This document shows, piece after piece, positions 39,081 to 55,518 of a stretch of DNA of 64,000 nt. This DNA is from Ophiodon elongatus. Lineage: Eukaryota > Chordata > Actinopteri > Perciformes > Hexagrammidae. The first letter of the stretch is position 1. Every line of letters starts with the position of its first letter. The DNA is taken from the NCBI GenBank assembly GCA_016806645.1, contig JACSYO010000535.1, forward strand, positions 496,001 through 560,000, written 5' to 3'. The position numbers were made by a program, and so were the translations under genes. The notes under the pieces are model-generated. The model saw only the letters and a list, made by a program, of their open reading frames with translations. It had not been told where the DNA came from and did not search any database.

Positions 39081-39839
39081 ATGACCGCAACGGCAGAGCT
39101 TTCAAGCTGGCCGGGGTACCCCGAGGATTTCACCCTGCAGCAGCTGCAACAGCAGCAACAGCAGCAGCAGCAACGCAACCACGTCAACTCCAACAAGACT
39201 TGGATTTCTTCTAATTCCCTCCATGCGTTCTCCAGGAGGGACGCGCACCACGGGGCTGCAGACGCGGGCCTCTCGCTGGAGAAACTTGCGCCGATGGGCA
39301 GAGTGCCCGACTGCGCGTCCGCGGCGGACATCACCGAGACGGACTCGGACCAGGCGGAGGAAGGGGGCCAGGTGGGCCACTTTGGCCCGCTGAAGCACAG
39401 GCGCGTGGCGGCCAACGCCAGGGAGAGGAGGAGGATGCACGGCCTGAACAAAGCGTTCGACGAGCTGAGGAGCGTCATCCCGTCGAACGAGAGGAAGCTG
39501 TCCAAGTATGACACCCTCCAGATGGCGCAGATTTACATCAACGAGCTGTCGGAGCTGCTGACCGGCGTGGTCCACCCGGAGTGCATGAGCCCCCGTCAGG
39601 GCTCGGCAGACAAGACCTCCATGAGGACTCTGATTCACTCTCTGCGGCCCGCCACTCCGCAGAGCCCGGACCTGCTGACCGGAGAGCAGCGGGATCCCTC
39701 CGCTTCCGTCAGCCACCTCATAATATTCGGACCTCCGTCTGACTTGGGGTCAAATCAATCAATGGGTTGTTCCAACAGCAGCGATGGGGAATCCTCGCTC
39801 CTCAGTGACATGGAGGAAAGTCTGAGTGGAAGACAGTAA
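39081..39839 (+). CDS. atoh1: Atonal/Atoh1-type bHLH transcription factor
   Basis: A single-exon proneural transcription factor of 252 aa. It is expected to bind E-boxes as a heterodimer with E-proteins in the nucleus and to drive hair-cell, cerebellar rhombic-lip and other sensory or neural fates. A polyglutamine tract lies at about residues 19-31. An acidic/Ser-Thr patch (about 82-95) precedes the bHLH (about 106-160), with basic region AANARERRRMHGLN and helix 2 TLQMAQIYINELSELL. The C-terminus ends in a Ser/acidic tail (SSDGESSLLSDMEES) like other Atoh1 proteins. The loop reads IPSNERKLSKYD, two residues shorter than the usual IPSFNNDKKLSKYE. The start is the ATG at 39,081; the frame is open further back, but only to a GTG at 39,036. 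Its location beside dok3-ddx41-fam193b, not GRID2/SMARCAD1, suggests an atoh1b/atoh1c-type paralogue; which letter is not decided here. It is much shorter than mammalian ATOH1 (about 350 aa). Confidence 0.93.
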   Translation: MTATAELSSWPGYPEDFTLQQLQQQQQQQQQRNHVNSNKTWISSNSLHAFSRRDAHHGAADAGLSLEKLAPMGRVPDCASAADITETDSDQAEEGGQVGHFGPLKHRRVAANARERRRMHGLNKAFDELRSVIPSNERKLSKYDTLQMAQIYINELSELLTGVVHPECMSPRQGSADKTSMRTLIHSLRPATPQSPDLLTGEQRDPSASVSHLIIFGPPSDLGSNQSMGCSNSSDGESSLLSDMEESLSGRQ

Positions 39840-40205
39840 CAGAAAGCCCACTGACTTATTCTGCAGTGTCCAAATATTGCAGCTTGTAGAAATGTTGATC
39901 ATACCAGATAGTCCTATATATTCTCCTGTCATTTTTTTTTTTTTGATAACTTAGATGTTGCACTGCCAATGAAAAACACAGACTGAAATCTTGAAAAATC
40001 TTTTGTACTTGCTATAAGGCCATGGTGAATTCTCAGAGGCCTTGTTTTTTTAATGCACTTTATGGCCCGAATCATCACTAAAGACATTCCTCGTGTCATT
40101 AGTGAAATGTGTCTAAATTAAAAACAATTATTTTGGTATTTATGTATAGCTATGGGGTATTTTGAGGATTGTTTTGCTACAATAAAGATATACTTAATAT
40201 GCATG
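39840..40205 (+). other. atoh1 3' UTR with poly(A) signal
   Basis: AT-rich sequence after the stop codon, with a canonical AATAAA at 40,181-40,186; cleavage is expected near 40,200. No further coding sequence follows on this strand. Confidence 0.6.
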
Positions 40206-40811
40206 TGCATTTGAAGTTGTTTTTGTATATTTCTTTTTTTTGGTCAGCTATACATTTCAGTCTACAGAGTTAGTCAATATTTCATGTGAAGCGGACTGAA
40301 GCGTCCACGTCCAAAATACAGTAGTTGCTGCTCAGCTAATGACTTGCATGTGACAACACCCACTTTCTCTCTTTAAGAAAGGGAGTTTAGGAGAAAAAAA
40401 CATGAAACACAAGAAGCTAATTCCAAGATGTTGTTTAACTCACTGAATGAAACAAGGAAACATTTTTTTTTTTCAAATCTATTTCCACAATGAAACAATC
40501 CAACAATCAAGTGTTCATTCAGCGTACCAGCTAATGTCACATTAAAGATACCGCAGCACACATAAAGCTTCGCTCAACATTCCAGCAGTGAAGACCAACA
40601 CTGCTTGAATCCTCTTTTTGCTAAATTGGTCCACAGACAAAAATATATTTTTTTGCAACAGATACACATACAAACATCTGTGAGCCAAAATCTGATGCCA
40701 AGTGTTCCCAGCAGAGGGAATTTTAAAGAAATAAAGAAACTAATTCTGCTTTATGGCAGTCTATCATGGTTAAAATAGCTCCTCCTGGTCTGTCTGTTAA
40801 CTAATAGCCTA
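40206..40811 (-). other. atoh1/dok3 convergent interval (dok3 3' UTR)
   Basis: About 600 bases separate the atoh1 poly(A) signal from the dok3 stop codon; the two genes are tail to tail. I found no AATAAA on the minus strand here, only a weaker AATATA near 40,643. A minus-strand ATTAAA exists inside the atoh1 3' UTR near 40,049, so the two 3' UTRs may overlap. Confidence 0.4.
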
Positions 40812-43800
40812 CTAAAAAAATGTGGGGCTGCCCGCTCCGGAGGGAAGAGGTGGTTGGAGCTTTGCCAGGTCCTTAGAAATGATTCCTGCCAGCCTGTGTT
40901 TAAAAGTGCCAGGGGCCTCTCTCGAGGTTACACGGGTGGAGGAGCTGATGGCCTCCTCCATCTCCGTCATGTCATCCAGCGCCTCTGCCTGAGCATTGTA
41001 CCCTGGCTGGATGTAGTTATTCGCAGGGGGCTGGCGCTGGTACTGGGGTAGGGGCTTGGCTGGGCCCTGGGGGACCGGGGACTGGGGAAGGGTGAAGGGA
41101 GGAGGCTGGGGAACAAGCTGAGGGAGAGGTGGCGGGAAGAACAGCTGCTGGGGGTTTAAGGGAGAATCCACTACGTTCACGTCGGAGTAGATGCACTCCG
41201 AGTCCATCACAGGTCTGAACTCGTCGTTTCTGATCATAGAAGGCGAGGCTCTCCTTATGTTGCAATAAATGTTGCTCTCCGTGACATTATCTAGGTTTAC
41301 AGCGTCCAGGGAATAAAACCGCTCATCCTCATCACATTCCCTCTCAGAGACATGAGCTTCGACAAGAGACAGCCGCCTCATATTTAGTACAGGGATGTCA
41401 TTAATAGTCGAGTAGTGGTCGGCAGACTCGTCCTTTGTGTCATCAGAAGCGCCTGCAGGGCTGTGGTCAGGGGGAGCAGCGGGCCAGCAGGTGGTCAGCT
41501 CAGAAAATGACCTTGGGCGGACGCTGAGCGGCTGGACAGAAGACTCTCTCTCCACAAAGCACTGCTTCGATATAACCTGGATGATCTGGGGACCATGCCG
41601 GGACAGGAAGGCGAACACTCCTTCTCCCGACTCACAGCGACGGCCCGCCTCTATGCAGAATCCACCCTGCAATCACATGCACACATCTTAAAGGATTATG
41701 GGTTTGACATTTTGGGGGAAAATCTGCTCAATTGTTTGAGATGAGAGACAGATGAGAAGGTGGATACTATTAAACATCAGAAGGGTATCCATCTTCTCAT
41801 CTCGCCCTCTGCAAGAAAAGCAAATAAGCATGTTCTCCAAAATGTTGAACAATTCCTTCAAAGTCGTGCGTCTGATCAGAGTTGAATGTCAGGTGTGTCG
41901 TGACTATGGTGATGCGGTTTGAATGAATTTGTGTATCCTTTCCAATTGAGGGGAATTAATAAGTACTTTACCTTGACCGGTCCAAATTTGCGTAAGCGCT
42001 TGTATGGCCAGCGATAGAATATGTGGCCCGTACCGATGGCCAGCAGTATCACGGCCTCTTTCTCTGGGGAGACCAGATACTCCCCAGCCAACTTGCACCT
42101 CCTGGATGCCTCTGTGCTCTGGACAGTCACGTGGTACTGATTTGGAGGAAGGGTCAGATCTAAACGTGAGGAGACACGAACACATTTGCCACTTGAAACA
42201 TCAGCACACGGAGGTTAGTGCAGCATAAAGTGCTCGATCTTTCATGCGAGGTCTACTGAGCAGGAAAACGTCAGCAAAGGGGAATAAATGTACAGCAGAG
42301 ATATGCTCATGCAGTAAAAAGGCTGATTTCAAATGGCTTGCATTCTGCTAATCTCTCCGTGTGACTGGGCTGCCGGGCTTTTACAGTGTAATCCATTAGG
42401 AAATAAAAAGAAATAAATGTTCATAAGCCAGAGCTTGCTGACGCTAATACATTCCGCCGTTCATGTTTGAATAAATTAGTGGCTTGAGCTCCTGCTCACA
42501 CATATTTAGTGTTTCTGCTGATGCCTTGAATTTACGACGCTATGACATCGACACATCGCTGTTAGTTTCTTCCTGGTCTTTTTGCTTTATTATAATACTT
42601 TTGCCAATTTACTCTTAAGACCTTGTTTAAGGATAACTCCAGTTTCTCACAGCTTGGGTCTAATTCCTGATTGCTCATCTATGGGAGCGCTGACGCATGA
42701 CTGTAATACAGTTTGAGGGGGCAAGAAACACTATTGTTCAGATAATGTGACAAATTGTGAAAACAGTCCATGCGGGTATTTGATGAGAACCACTTCAGAT
42801 AGGCCCTCATTAATAAACCGATTGTTATTTTTGATTGCTTGTTGACTGATCGGCTGTCGCCTGCCATTACCGGTTTTCCAAGATGAGTAAAGGTCATTGT
42901 CCTCCATGGTCAAGCCATTTCCTCTCTCGAAAGCCCCTTTGTCTGATTCCCGAGGATCCTTCTGTAAACACAGTGGCACGGTAAACATTGCATGGAGTGT
43001 ACACCACTCTCTTATCACCGTTTTATGACTTCTAAGAGGTAAGATGCAAGAAAGAACATAGCTTGTGCAAGCACAAGAATTGGAGAAGTGAAGAGACAGA
43101 AGTTACAGATACTGCATTGACTTCCTCATTGCGCTATCTATCTCTGATTGTGGGGAATGTTTATTTCCACTTTTCCCAAATTATAGCTCTGCTCACGATA
43201 CGAGAAGAAAGGTTGCACTGATTAAGAGGAGAGACGCGCGATACCTGGAAGGCCAGAAGACTGAGGGCACTGAGCCAGTCCTGGCTTGCCGTGGAGGCCA
43301 GGGTGTAGGTGCAATGAGTGGTGTATAAGTAGAAGGCGGTGCACCCAGGAGGGCAGGACTGCTTCGGAGCAGGGACGACACTGAGGCAGTCCAGTAGACG
43401 CACCACTTTTCTTTCGGAGGATTTCTGCCGACCGACCTTCCTCTGGTCAGCAGCAGCATTGTTGTCAAGTACGGTAGAGAGCTCCAATCGGCCCACCCCC
43501 GTGGAGCTGGGTTTAAAAAGCACCATCCATACTTTACGCCATGTTCTCTGTAGTAGATTACGCAGAGGGAAATGGGAAAAGGTTAATAAGTCCATGTATA
43601 GTTTATATTGTACGTTATTATATCATTAGGAGGTATGACATCTGTCTTCATTGTTATACAGATGATATGCAGCTCTACATTTCTGCCCCATGTGATGATC
43701 TGAGTCCTGCTGACCTTGTTGAGTTTTAAAAATCAGTGATTGATAGGCTCAAAGGTTTCTACAGTTGACGACGGACAACGCAGAGATCATGGTTATTAAG

Positions 43801-45299
43801 AGGAAGGACAGAGAGAAACTACTGCCTCTTACTTTTTACAAAGTGTATTGCAATAATACCGCCTGTAAGTTACAGAATTGTTTGCTTGTACTCATGAATG
43901 ACCTAAGTTTAGCTGCATTTAGTTCATTCACCGCCCGACTCTTGAACATGGTAGAGTTGAGCATGCACACACCTGTTTTATAACAACCGATTAAAAGATA
44001 AATGGTCTAACCTATAGGATCACTTATTGTATGTTTTGTCAGCTATTGTTCTTTCCTATTTATTTATTACTATATTTCCCTTATTTTCTGGTCTAACTTC
44101 TGTTAGTTGTTCTCCTAATCTTTTATAGACACACAGTTTATTAATCTAATTATTATTTAATTATGTTGTTTCGAGTGGTTTGAAAACAAATAGAGTTAAT
44201 ATGGTCCTCTGTGTATGACTGTCATACTGCTAAAGGTGTTCCTATGAAAGAGCCCTGTGCAAATCTGAGGGGGCAGAACAAACCAAAAGGATTTTCACAA
44301 AGTCATATTGATCCAAAATAGGATTAGTCACACCGTAGGTCGCCACATCAGACCAGTATTTTAAGATATTTATGAATCAGAAAACCCCCTTGAATGGTAG
44401 TTTAACACTGTATTCCGTAAATCCCCCCCCATAAGACCAAAATTAGGCACAGACACAATCTGATTAAAGAGCGAATGAGTCATCAAACTACATGTGTAAT
44501 ACATATGTGACCAGCCTCAGTTATGAACTAATAATGTATATTATGGGACAAATACCAGATTTTCACCACTGAATTCTGAATTTAATATCAGATTACACGA
44601 CTAGACATGATCATGGGCGGAATGCATTTCCTGAAGTTTAAAATGTTTGTAGAAATATCTACGCATGATGATGTGGTTTATTTTAGATTTGGTTAAGCAG
44701 AATCATCTCCACATAGACCTCAACTGAAGAATCACGATATTTTAAAATACAAGAAAGTATGAGGATTGCTTACTTGTATGACTTTACAAAGTACTAACCC
44801 CCTTGAACATTTAAAAAGATGTAATAAAAAAAAAAGTAAGTAATGCAGCCACCTGTCATCTGGAGTGCAGGGACATTTTAGACTTTCAGTCGGTAATAAA
44901 ACAAATTGATTTGGATTGAAAAAAATGATACAACCTTTACTAGTGTTTGAGAAGTAACACTGCACTAAAGGTTTTGGTAGTGCGCTCACAGTCCCCACTG
45001 TACCGTTTACTAAAGCTTGATATATATTTAAAAAGTAATTGTCTTTGCATGCAATGAGTTTCTATTTCATATGCTCAAAGTCAAGACATAAAACCCCCGA
45101 AAAACATTTGTATTGCCAACTGAGCCTTTACTCATTTTAACTAAGCAGTTCCTAAAAGCAAAAACACGCTATGTTTGACCGAGCAGTTCAATTACCATAT
45201 TGACATAGTTTTACAAGTACGCTGAATTTCTGTAACACTTACTTTTCCAAACTTCACCGCGTGAAGATACAACTTCCCTTGCTTGAAGATGACATCCAT
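40812..45299 (-). CDS. dok3: docking protein 3 (PH-PTB adaptor), 5 coding exons
   Basis: Membrane-proximal adaptor of the DOK family, which recruits inhibitory effectors in immune-cell receptor signalling. Coding exons, 5' to 3' on the minus strand: 45,299-45,243; 43,547-43,245; 42,961-42,871; 42,159-41,972; 41,666-40,812. All junctions are GT/AG and the frame stays open for 497 aa, matching human DOK3 (about 496). A PH domain spans about residues 5-120 (KLYLHAVKFGK, RTWRKVWMVLF) and an IRS-type PTB domain about 155-256 (WPYKRLRKFG, IEAGRRCESGEG). The tail is proline-rich with tyrosines at 298, 331, 347 and 373; Y347-C-N is a pYxN Grb2-binding motif typical of DOK3. The start in exon 1 is the only ATG that fits (MDVIFKQGKLYLH). 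Intron 1 carries a LINE remnant and intron 4 a miniature DNA element. DOK1/DOK2 are less likely given the ddx41 neighbour. Confidence 0.93.
41690..41862. mobile_element. miniature inverted-repeat DNA element in dok3 intron 4
   Basis: About 170 bases made almost only of two inverted ends. The left has AAGGATTATGGGTTTGACATT then GATGAGAAGGTGGATAC. The right, reverse-complemented, has AAGGAATTGTTCAACATTTT then GATGAGAAGATGGATAC. The ends match those of the longer element at 30,622-31,070, so this is an internally deleted member of that family. Confidence 0.6.
43570..44200 (+). mobile_element. LINE reverse-transcriptase remnant in dok3 intron 1
   Basis: On the + strand, opposite to dok3, one frame reads CYTDDMQLYISAP, a diverged form of the (Y/F)xDDTQLY catalytic core of L2/CR1-like reverse transcriptases. 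After a stop and a frame change it continues FLQLTTDNAEIMVIKRKD, matching the FLQLNxxKTEVxVI motif that follows in these enzymes. Stops and frame changes show it is dead. The upstream endonuclease and most of the RT are missing. The right border is uncertain. Confidence 0.6.
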
Positions 45300-45667
45300 G
45301 CTTGTAAGCTCTGTCTGTAAATCGTTCTAACTCTAGCTCTCTATGCTCTGTGGTCAAGATTTAACAAACCAAGACGTTAAAATTAGATTTCTACACCACT
45401 AGAATAATTGTTTCCGTGACGTCACCAGCAGCTTTCATTCTGTTGTCTATTTGCACATGCCTAACGACTAAACCTCGAGATATCTCTAATCTGTGGTTGC
45501 AAAAAAAAAAAAAAGAGCACACAAGTTGTGTACTGCCGGTTTCTTGAGTCAAACTTCCCTTTCCATTATTCGGCTCGTTTTAGCAACTTCCTTCTCATAC
45601 AAAACTGCTACCACACCTTTAGATTTTTCCAGATAAAAACACAAGATCATCAACAGATAAAGTGTTT
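45300..45667 (-). promoter_or_regulatory. dok3 promoter / ddx41-dok3 intergenic interval
   Basis: Only about 370 bases separate the dok3 start codon from the ddx41 poly(A) signal, so the dok3 5' UTR and core promoter must lie here or inside ddx41. I saw no convincing TATA box. A poly-A run is at about 45,500-45,514. Confidence 0.4.
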
Positions 45668-45930
45668 TTTATTTACAATTTGAATATCAAAAATGTATAT
45701 AACAAAGGCTACACGCATCAAGAACAAGTAGGACAGATTTCAGGCAAAAAAAAAAAAAAAGGTAAAAAGAAAATTCATCTGACGGACCTGCAAACTACGT
45801 CAGATGAAGATAGAAAAATACACTTCCTCAGTTCAGTGATACAACACAGCTGTAGCATTTCCTCAGAAATATTTCTCAGTTCCGTTCCATTGAAGACTCT
45901 TTTCTCTTTTTCTAAAAAAAACCCCAACTG
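45668..45930 (-). other. ddx41 3' UTR with poly(A) signal
   Basis: The AATAAA signal on the minus strand is the complement of 45,668-45,673, about 260 bases after the ddx41 stop codon. Confidence 0.6.
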
Positions 45931-52089
<6,159 letters not shown>

Positions 52090-52340
52090 TTTAACTATGA
52101 ACACAGTAACGTCCTCTATGTACTAAATCCGCAGAGCTGTTGACCAAACACTCGGACAGAATTCAATAAGTGGACCTGATCCACATGTTTACACAACACA
52201 AGGAGCCTCGACACCGTACGGAGCGTCGGAAGGGTCAAACTTAAGCGCGACATCCAGACATTTCTAAGCGACTCTGTCTGGAGAGGCGGCTCGTGCATGG
52301 AAAAGCAAACCAAAAGGATAATCTTAGAAAGCAAACACCA
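52090..52340 (-). promoter_or_regulatory. ddx41 5' UTR and promoter interval
   Basis: About 250 bases separate the ddx41 start codon from the likely fam193b poly(A) signal (AATAAA as complement of about 52,345-52,350). The segment is relatively CG-containing for the window and has no TATA box, as expected for a housekeeping helicase promoter. Confidence 0.4.
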
Positions 52341-53984
52341 CACTTTATTTTTGTCAAAACTGTATTGTTTTTAATCTTTCGGAACGAAAGATTTTTCACA
52401 GTATAAAAAGTGAATAAAAAAAAAAAGAAACAAGCCAACATACACTTGGCTATTATTGATATAGTATAAATCTACATTCGACACATTAAGATAATCTTCT
52501 CTAATTGAATATAACCTGGAAAGCATCAGAGATGTTATATGAAAACAAAATCTCAGCACAGGTTCAGGAAAGAAATGATCCACTTCAATGAAAACCGTCA
52601 GCTAAAAACATGGTTACTGGTGTAAATCCCAAGGCCCTTGGCCCCAAGGTATCAAGTCGTCCGTGATATTTCTCATCAAAAGATGATCAAGACTTGGGAC
52701 TTGGATAGGCAAGCTGAGGTACAGGGCGCCACCAAGGTCACAGTACAGGGAAAAGAGTAGTATGGTTGAAAATATCTCACACAGACAACCCCCGAGAAAC
52801 GCATGAAAAGGCTCAAAAGGGCCCTAAATAATCACTCAATATGTACAAGCATTGAAATTAACTGTGCCAAACAATGTGTGATGGGTTCCAACGTTAAAAT
52901 GAACATTGCACACGGGTGTACCTGTCACTGCTGGGATATAGAGGCTAATAGAACAGTTAAGAGTGAGAAAACCGGGGTCAATGACTTTGTTCTACAGATG
53001 GCAAAGTGTATATCGGTTATTACTATAAAAAGATATCATTCGTCAAGATTAACACCAAGGGAAGATTGACAGCGAAGCAACAGACACATTTAACTTCACC
53101 CAATACAGGACCGGGGGACAGTATTTAGAGGTTTCTGTTCGACACGCCATTCGTGGGGACGTATTTGCATTGGTACTTCAAGGGATTTATAGTTTTTAAG
53201 ATGCATCCTGCTAAATTTCCTATTAGCGTAGTTGGTGTACTGAACTGTCAAACATTCATGTGGTTGTCTTTTTAAATAAATTTCGTACAAAACAATAAAA
53301 GTGTAGCAGGTGGGTAACCAATTGTTTATAATTTCATTTTAGACAACTGATTACTAAATCATTTTGATGATCAGAATTAAATATTGAGAGACCAATGAAT
53401 GCACTGCAGTCTGTTTTGGAGTAAAAATCAATGCAATTGTCGCCACCGTTGTCCCCATTAAGTGAACATGTTGTCTTGTGCTGCTTTTTGACAGTCGTAC
53501 AGTAAAAGACAAATGGTCTCTAGCGTCTCCTGTGATTGGTGTAGCGAGCTTGAAACTAGCGATACCGAATGTAATGTATGATGAGCACCAAATTGAACTG
53601 ATTGGAATTCAGAAGTTTAACGACGTTAAAATGTCTCAGATTTGTGATAAAAACATTTATTTCATGTAAGGTAATTGTTTACATACTACATACGTAAGCA
53701 CATGGATGCAGTGGGTTCAACAGACTTTTTTCCATTTTTGCATCTCTCATTTAGTGAACATTGCAATAATAGCAAAGGGTACAGTTGGCCTTGAGAGTGA
53801 TCCCTGGCCTGTCAGCCACATGTTATGTTTCAGTCCTCTGAATGGAAAGTATGATTTTGAACCAGGGTCCCTTGGCTTAGTAAGGAAGAGAAGAAAACGG
53901 GGAATGAGAGAAGGCCTCCGGCCAAATGGGGCTCTACTGAAAGAGTTTGTGGTGTGAAGTTTTTTTTTCTGGCACTCATCCAAG
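52341..53984 (-). other. probable fam193b 3' UTR
   Basis: After the fam193b stop codon no further exon fits on the minus strand. A minus-strand AATAAA with a following GTGTGGTGTTTG-like GU-rich element lies at about 52,345-52,350, and another AATAAA lies near 53,657-53,662. Either could end the transcript, giving a 3' UTR of about 1.65 or 0.33 kb. The small frames inside are not conserved-looking. Confidence 0.4.
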
Positions 53985-55485
53985 TTATTGAGCTGCATTG
54001 GAAGGAACCTTTTTGAGGCTGAAGTTGGACCAATTCACTGCTACCTTCTGGCGAGTTTGTTTTGCAGAATCAAGGCAAAACCTAGAGGGAACAAAGACAG
54101 ACACACAAAAGAAAGAAAGAGGAGGAATGCACAGTTTTATTGATGCGTCAATGGTAATCAATACAAACAGTTTAGCGCAGTCTTTTTAAAAAGTACCCTG
54201 ATACACCGCCATGTCGAACCTACCTTTTGAAGTATTCCACTTCCCGATCAATCTCATCCATTTCGGTTGGATCGACATCTTTAGGGAGAAAAACATCATC
54301 TGGGAATAACAAAGATTGAGCATTAGTGACACATTCCAAGTTAAGAAACGATTGACATTTTGCACATGGTGTTAAAGATGGTTTATTGTACCGATAGCGC
54401 CACTGCTGGATTTTTCACCCTTGTTCTTGTTCTTCTTATTTTTCCCCTTGGCTTGCTGCCCATTTGCTGGAATATTGGGGTGAGCTTTGCTTTCTGAATC
54501 CTGCTCAGACCGACCTCCTCGCGTTTCTGCGTCACCTTTCCCTCTCTGTGCATTCGAGAGGCCACCGTTTGCCGCATGTTTAGAAAATCGGCCCTCCTCA
54601 GCTTTCTTGGGCCCGTTTCTCTGGTTGTCTGCAGAGTGCTGGGGCTGTTTGTTCCCAGCTTTTGAGCCGATAGAAGACGTTTCTTTACACTCATTGCTTT
54701 TCTGCGCGTCATTCCCGGAGGCAGCTTTGGTTGGTTTGTTGGAATTTTGCTCGGACACAGATTGCTCCTGCCTTTGCTGCTGCTTTTTATTCTTCTTTGA
54801 CTTTGCACCACCGTTCCCAACCGTTGTGTTCTTGGGATCAGGGGCATCCTCATTTGATTTAGCTGTAGCTTGAGCTGGCACCTGTGGCAAACTGTCAGAT
54901 CCGGAGGAAGTGCATCTTTCTGGGGACCGAACCCTTATGAGCTTTGAGAGACTGGGGGTAGTGTGCAATCGCTGGATGTCCTTGGGTCCAGCAGTGACCC
55001 CTGATGCCGTGGAAGTGGTTGTGGTGTTAGGGGAGGAGACTGTGGTTGTGTCCTCCCATCCATTAACCAGGTCCAGGTGGCTCTTAAAGGTTCCCAGTGA
55101 AAGAGGGGCCAAGTCAAGGTCTATCTGCTGCAGGTCAGAGGAACCATTGAGATGCGACAGTAAGTGGTTGCCTTCCAACGTGGCTGCCTTCTTTGGGAAG
55201 TCATTAACATCCAGATTGAGGTCGTACATGCTAAATGAGGCCCGGATTGAGTCTTTTATGGTGTTCTTAATCTCTTCGAGCCGACTGGTGAGGAAACTGT
55301 TGACGCGCTCAAGCTCCAGCTGAGGCCAATCAAGCAACCGACTGGCTTCTGAACCATCAGCGATGGGCTCGTCGTCATCGACGGGCTCGCATGGATTGGA
55401 GTGGGGGTCACTGCCTGCAGCACCCATGCCCTGCTGAGCTTTTTCCTGAAACAGAGATGGTACAGACTTCAGAGAGTGTGAATAG

Positions 55486-55518
<33 letters not shown>

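Noticed and set aside
39102..39716. 204-codon open frame antisense to atoh1 (and another of 156 codons at 39,044-39,514)
   Set aside because: Shadows of a GC-rich coding exon. They contain runs of Leu/Cys opposite the CAG tract and show no domain; the sense frame has a clear bHLH.
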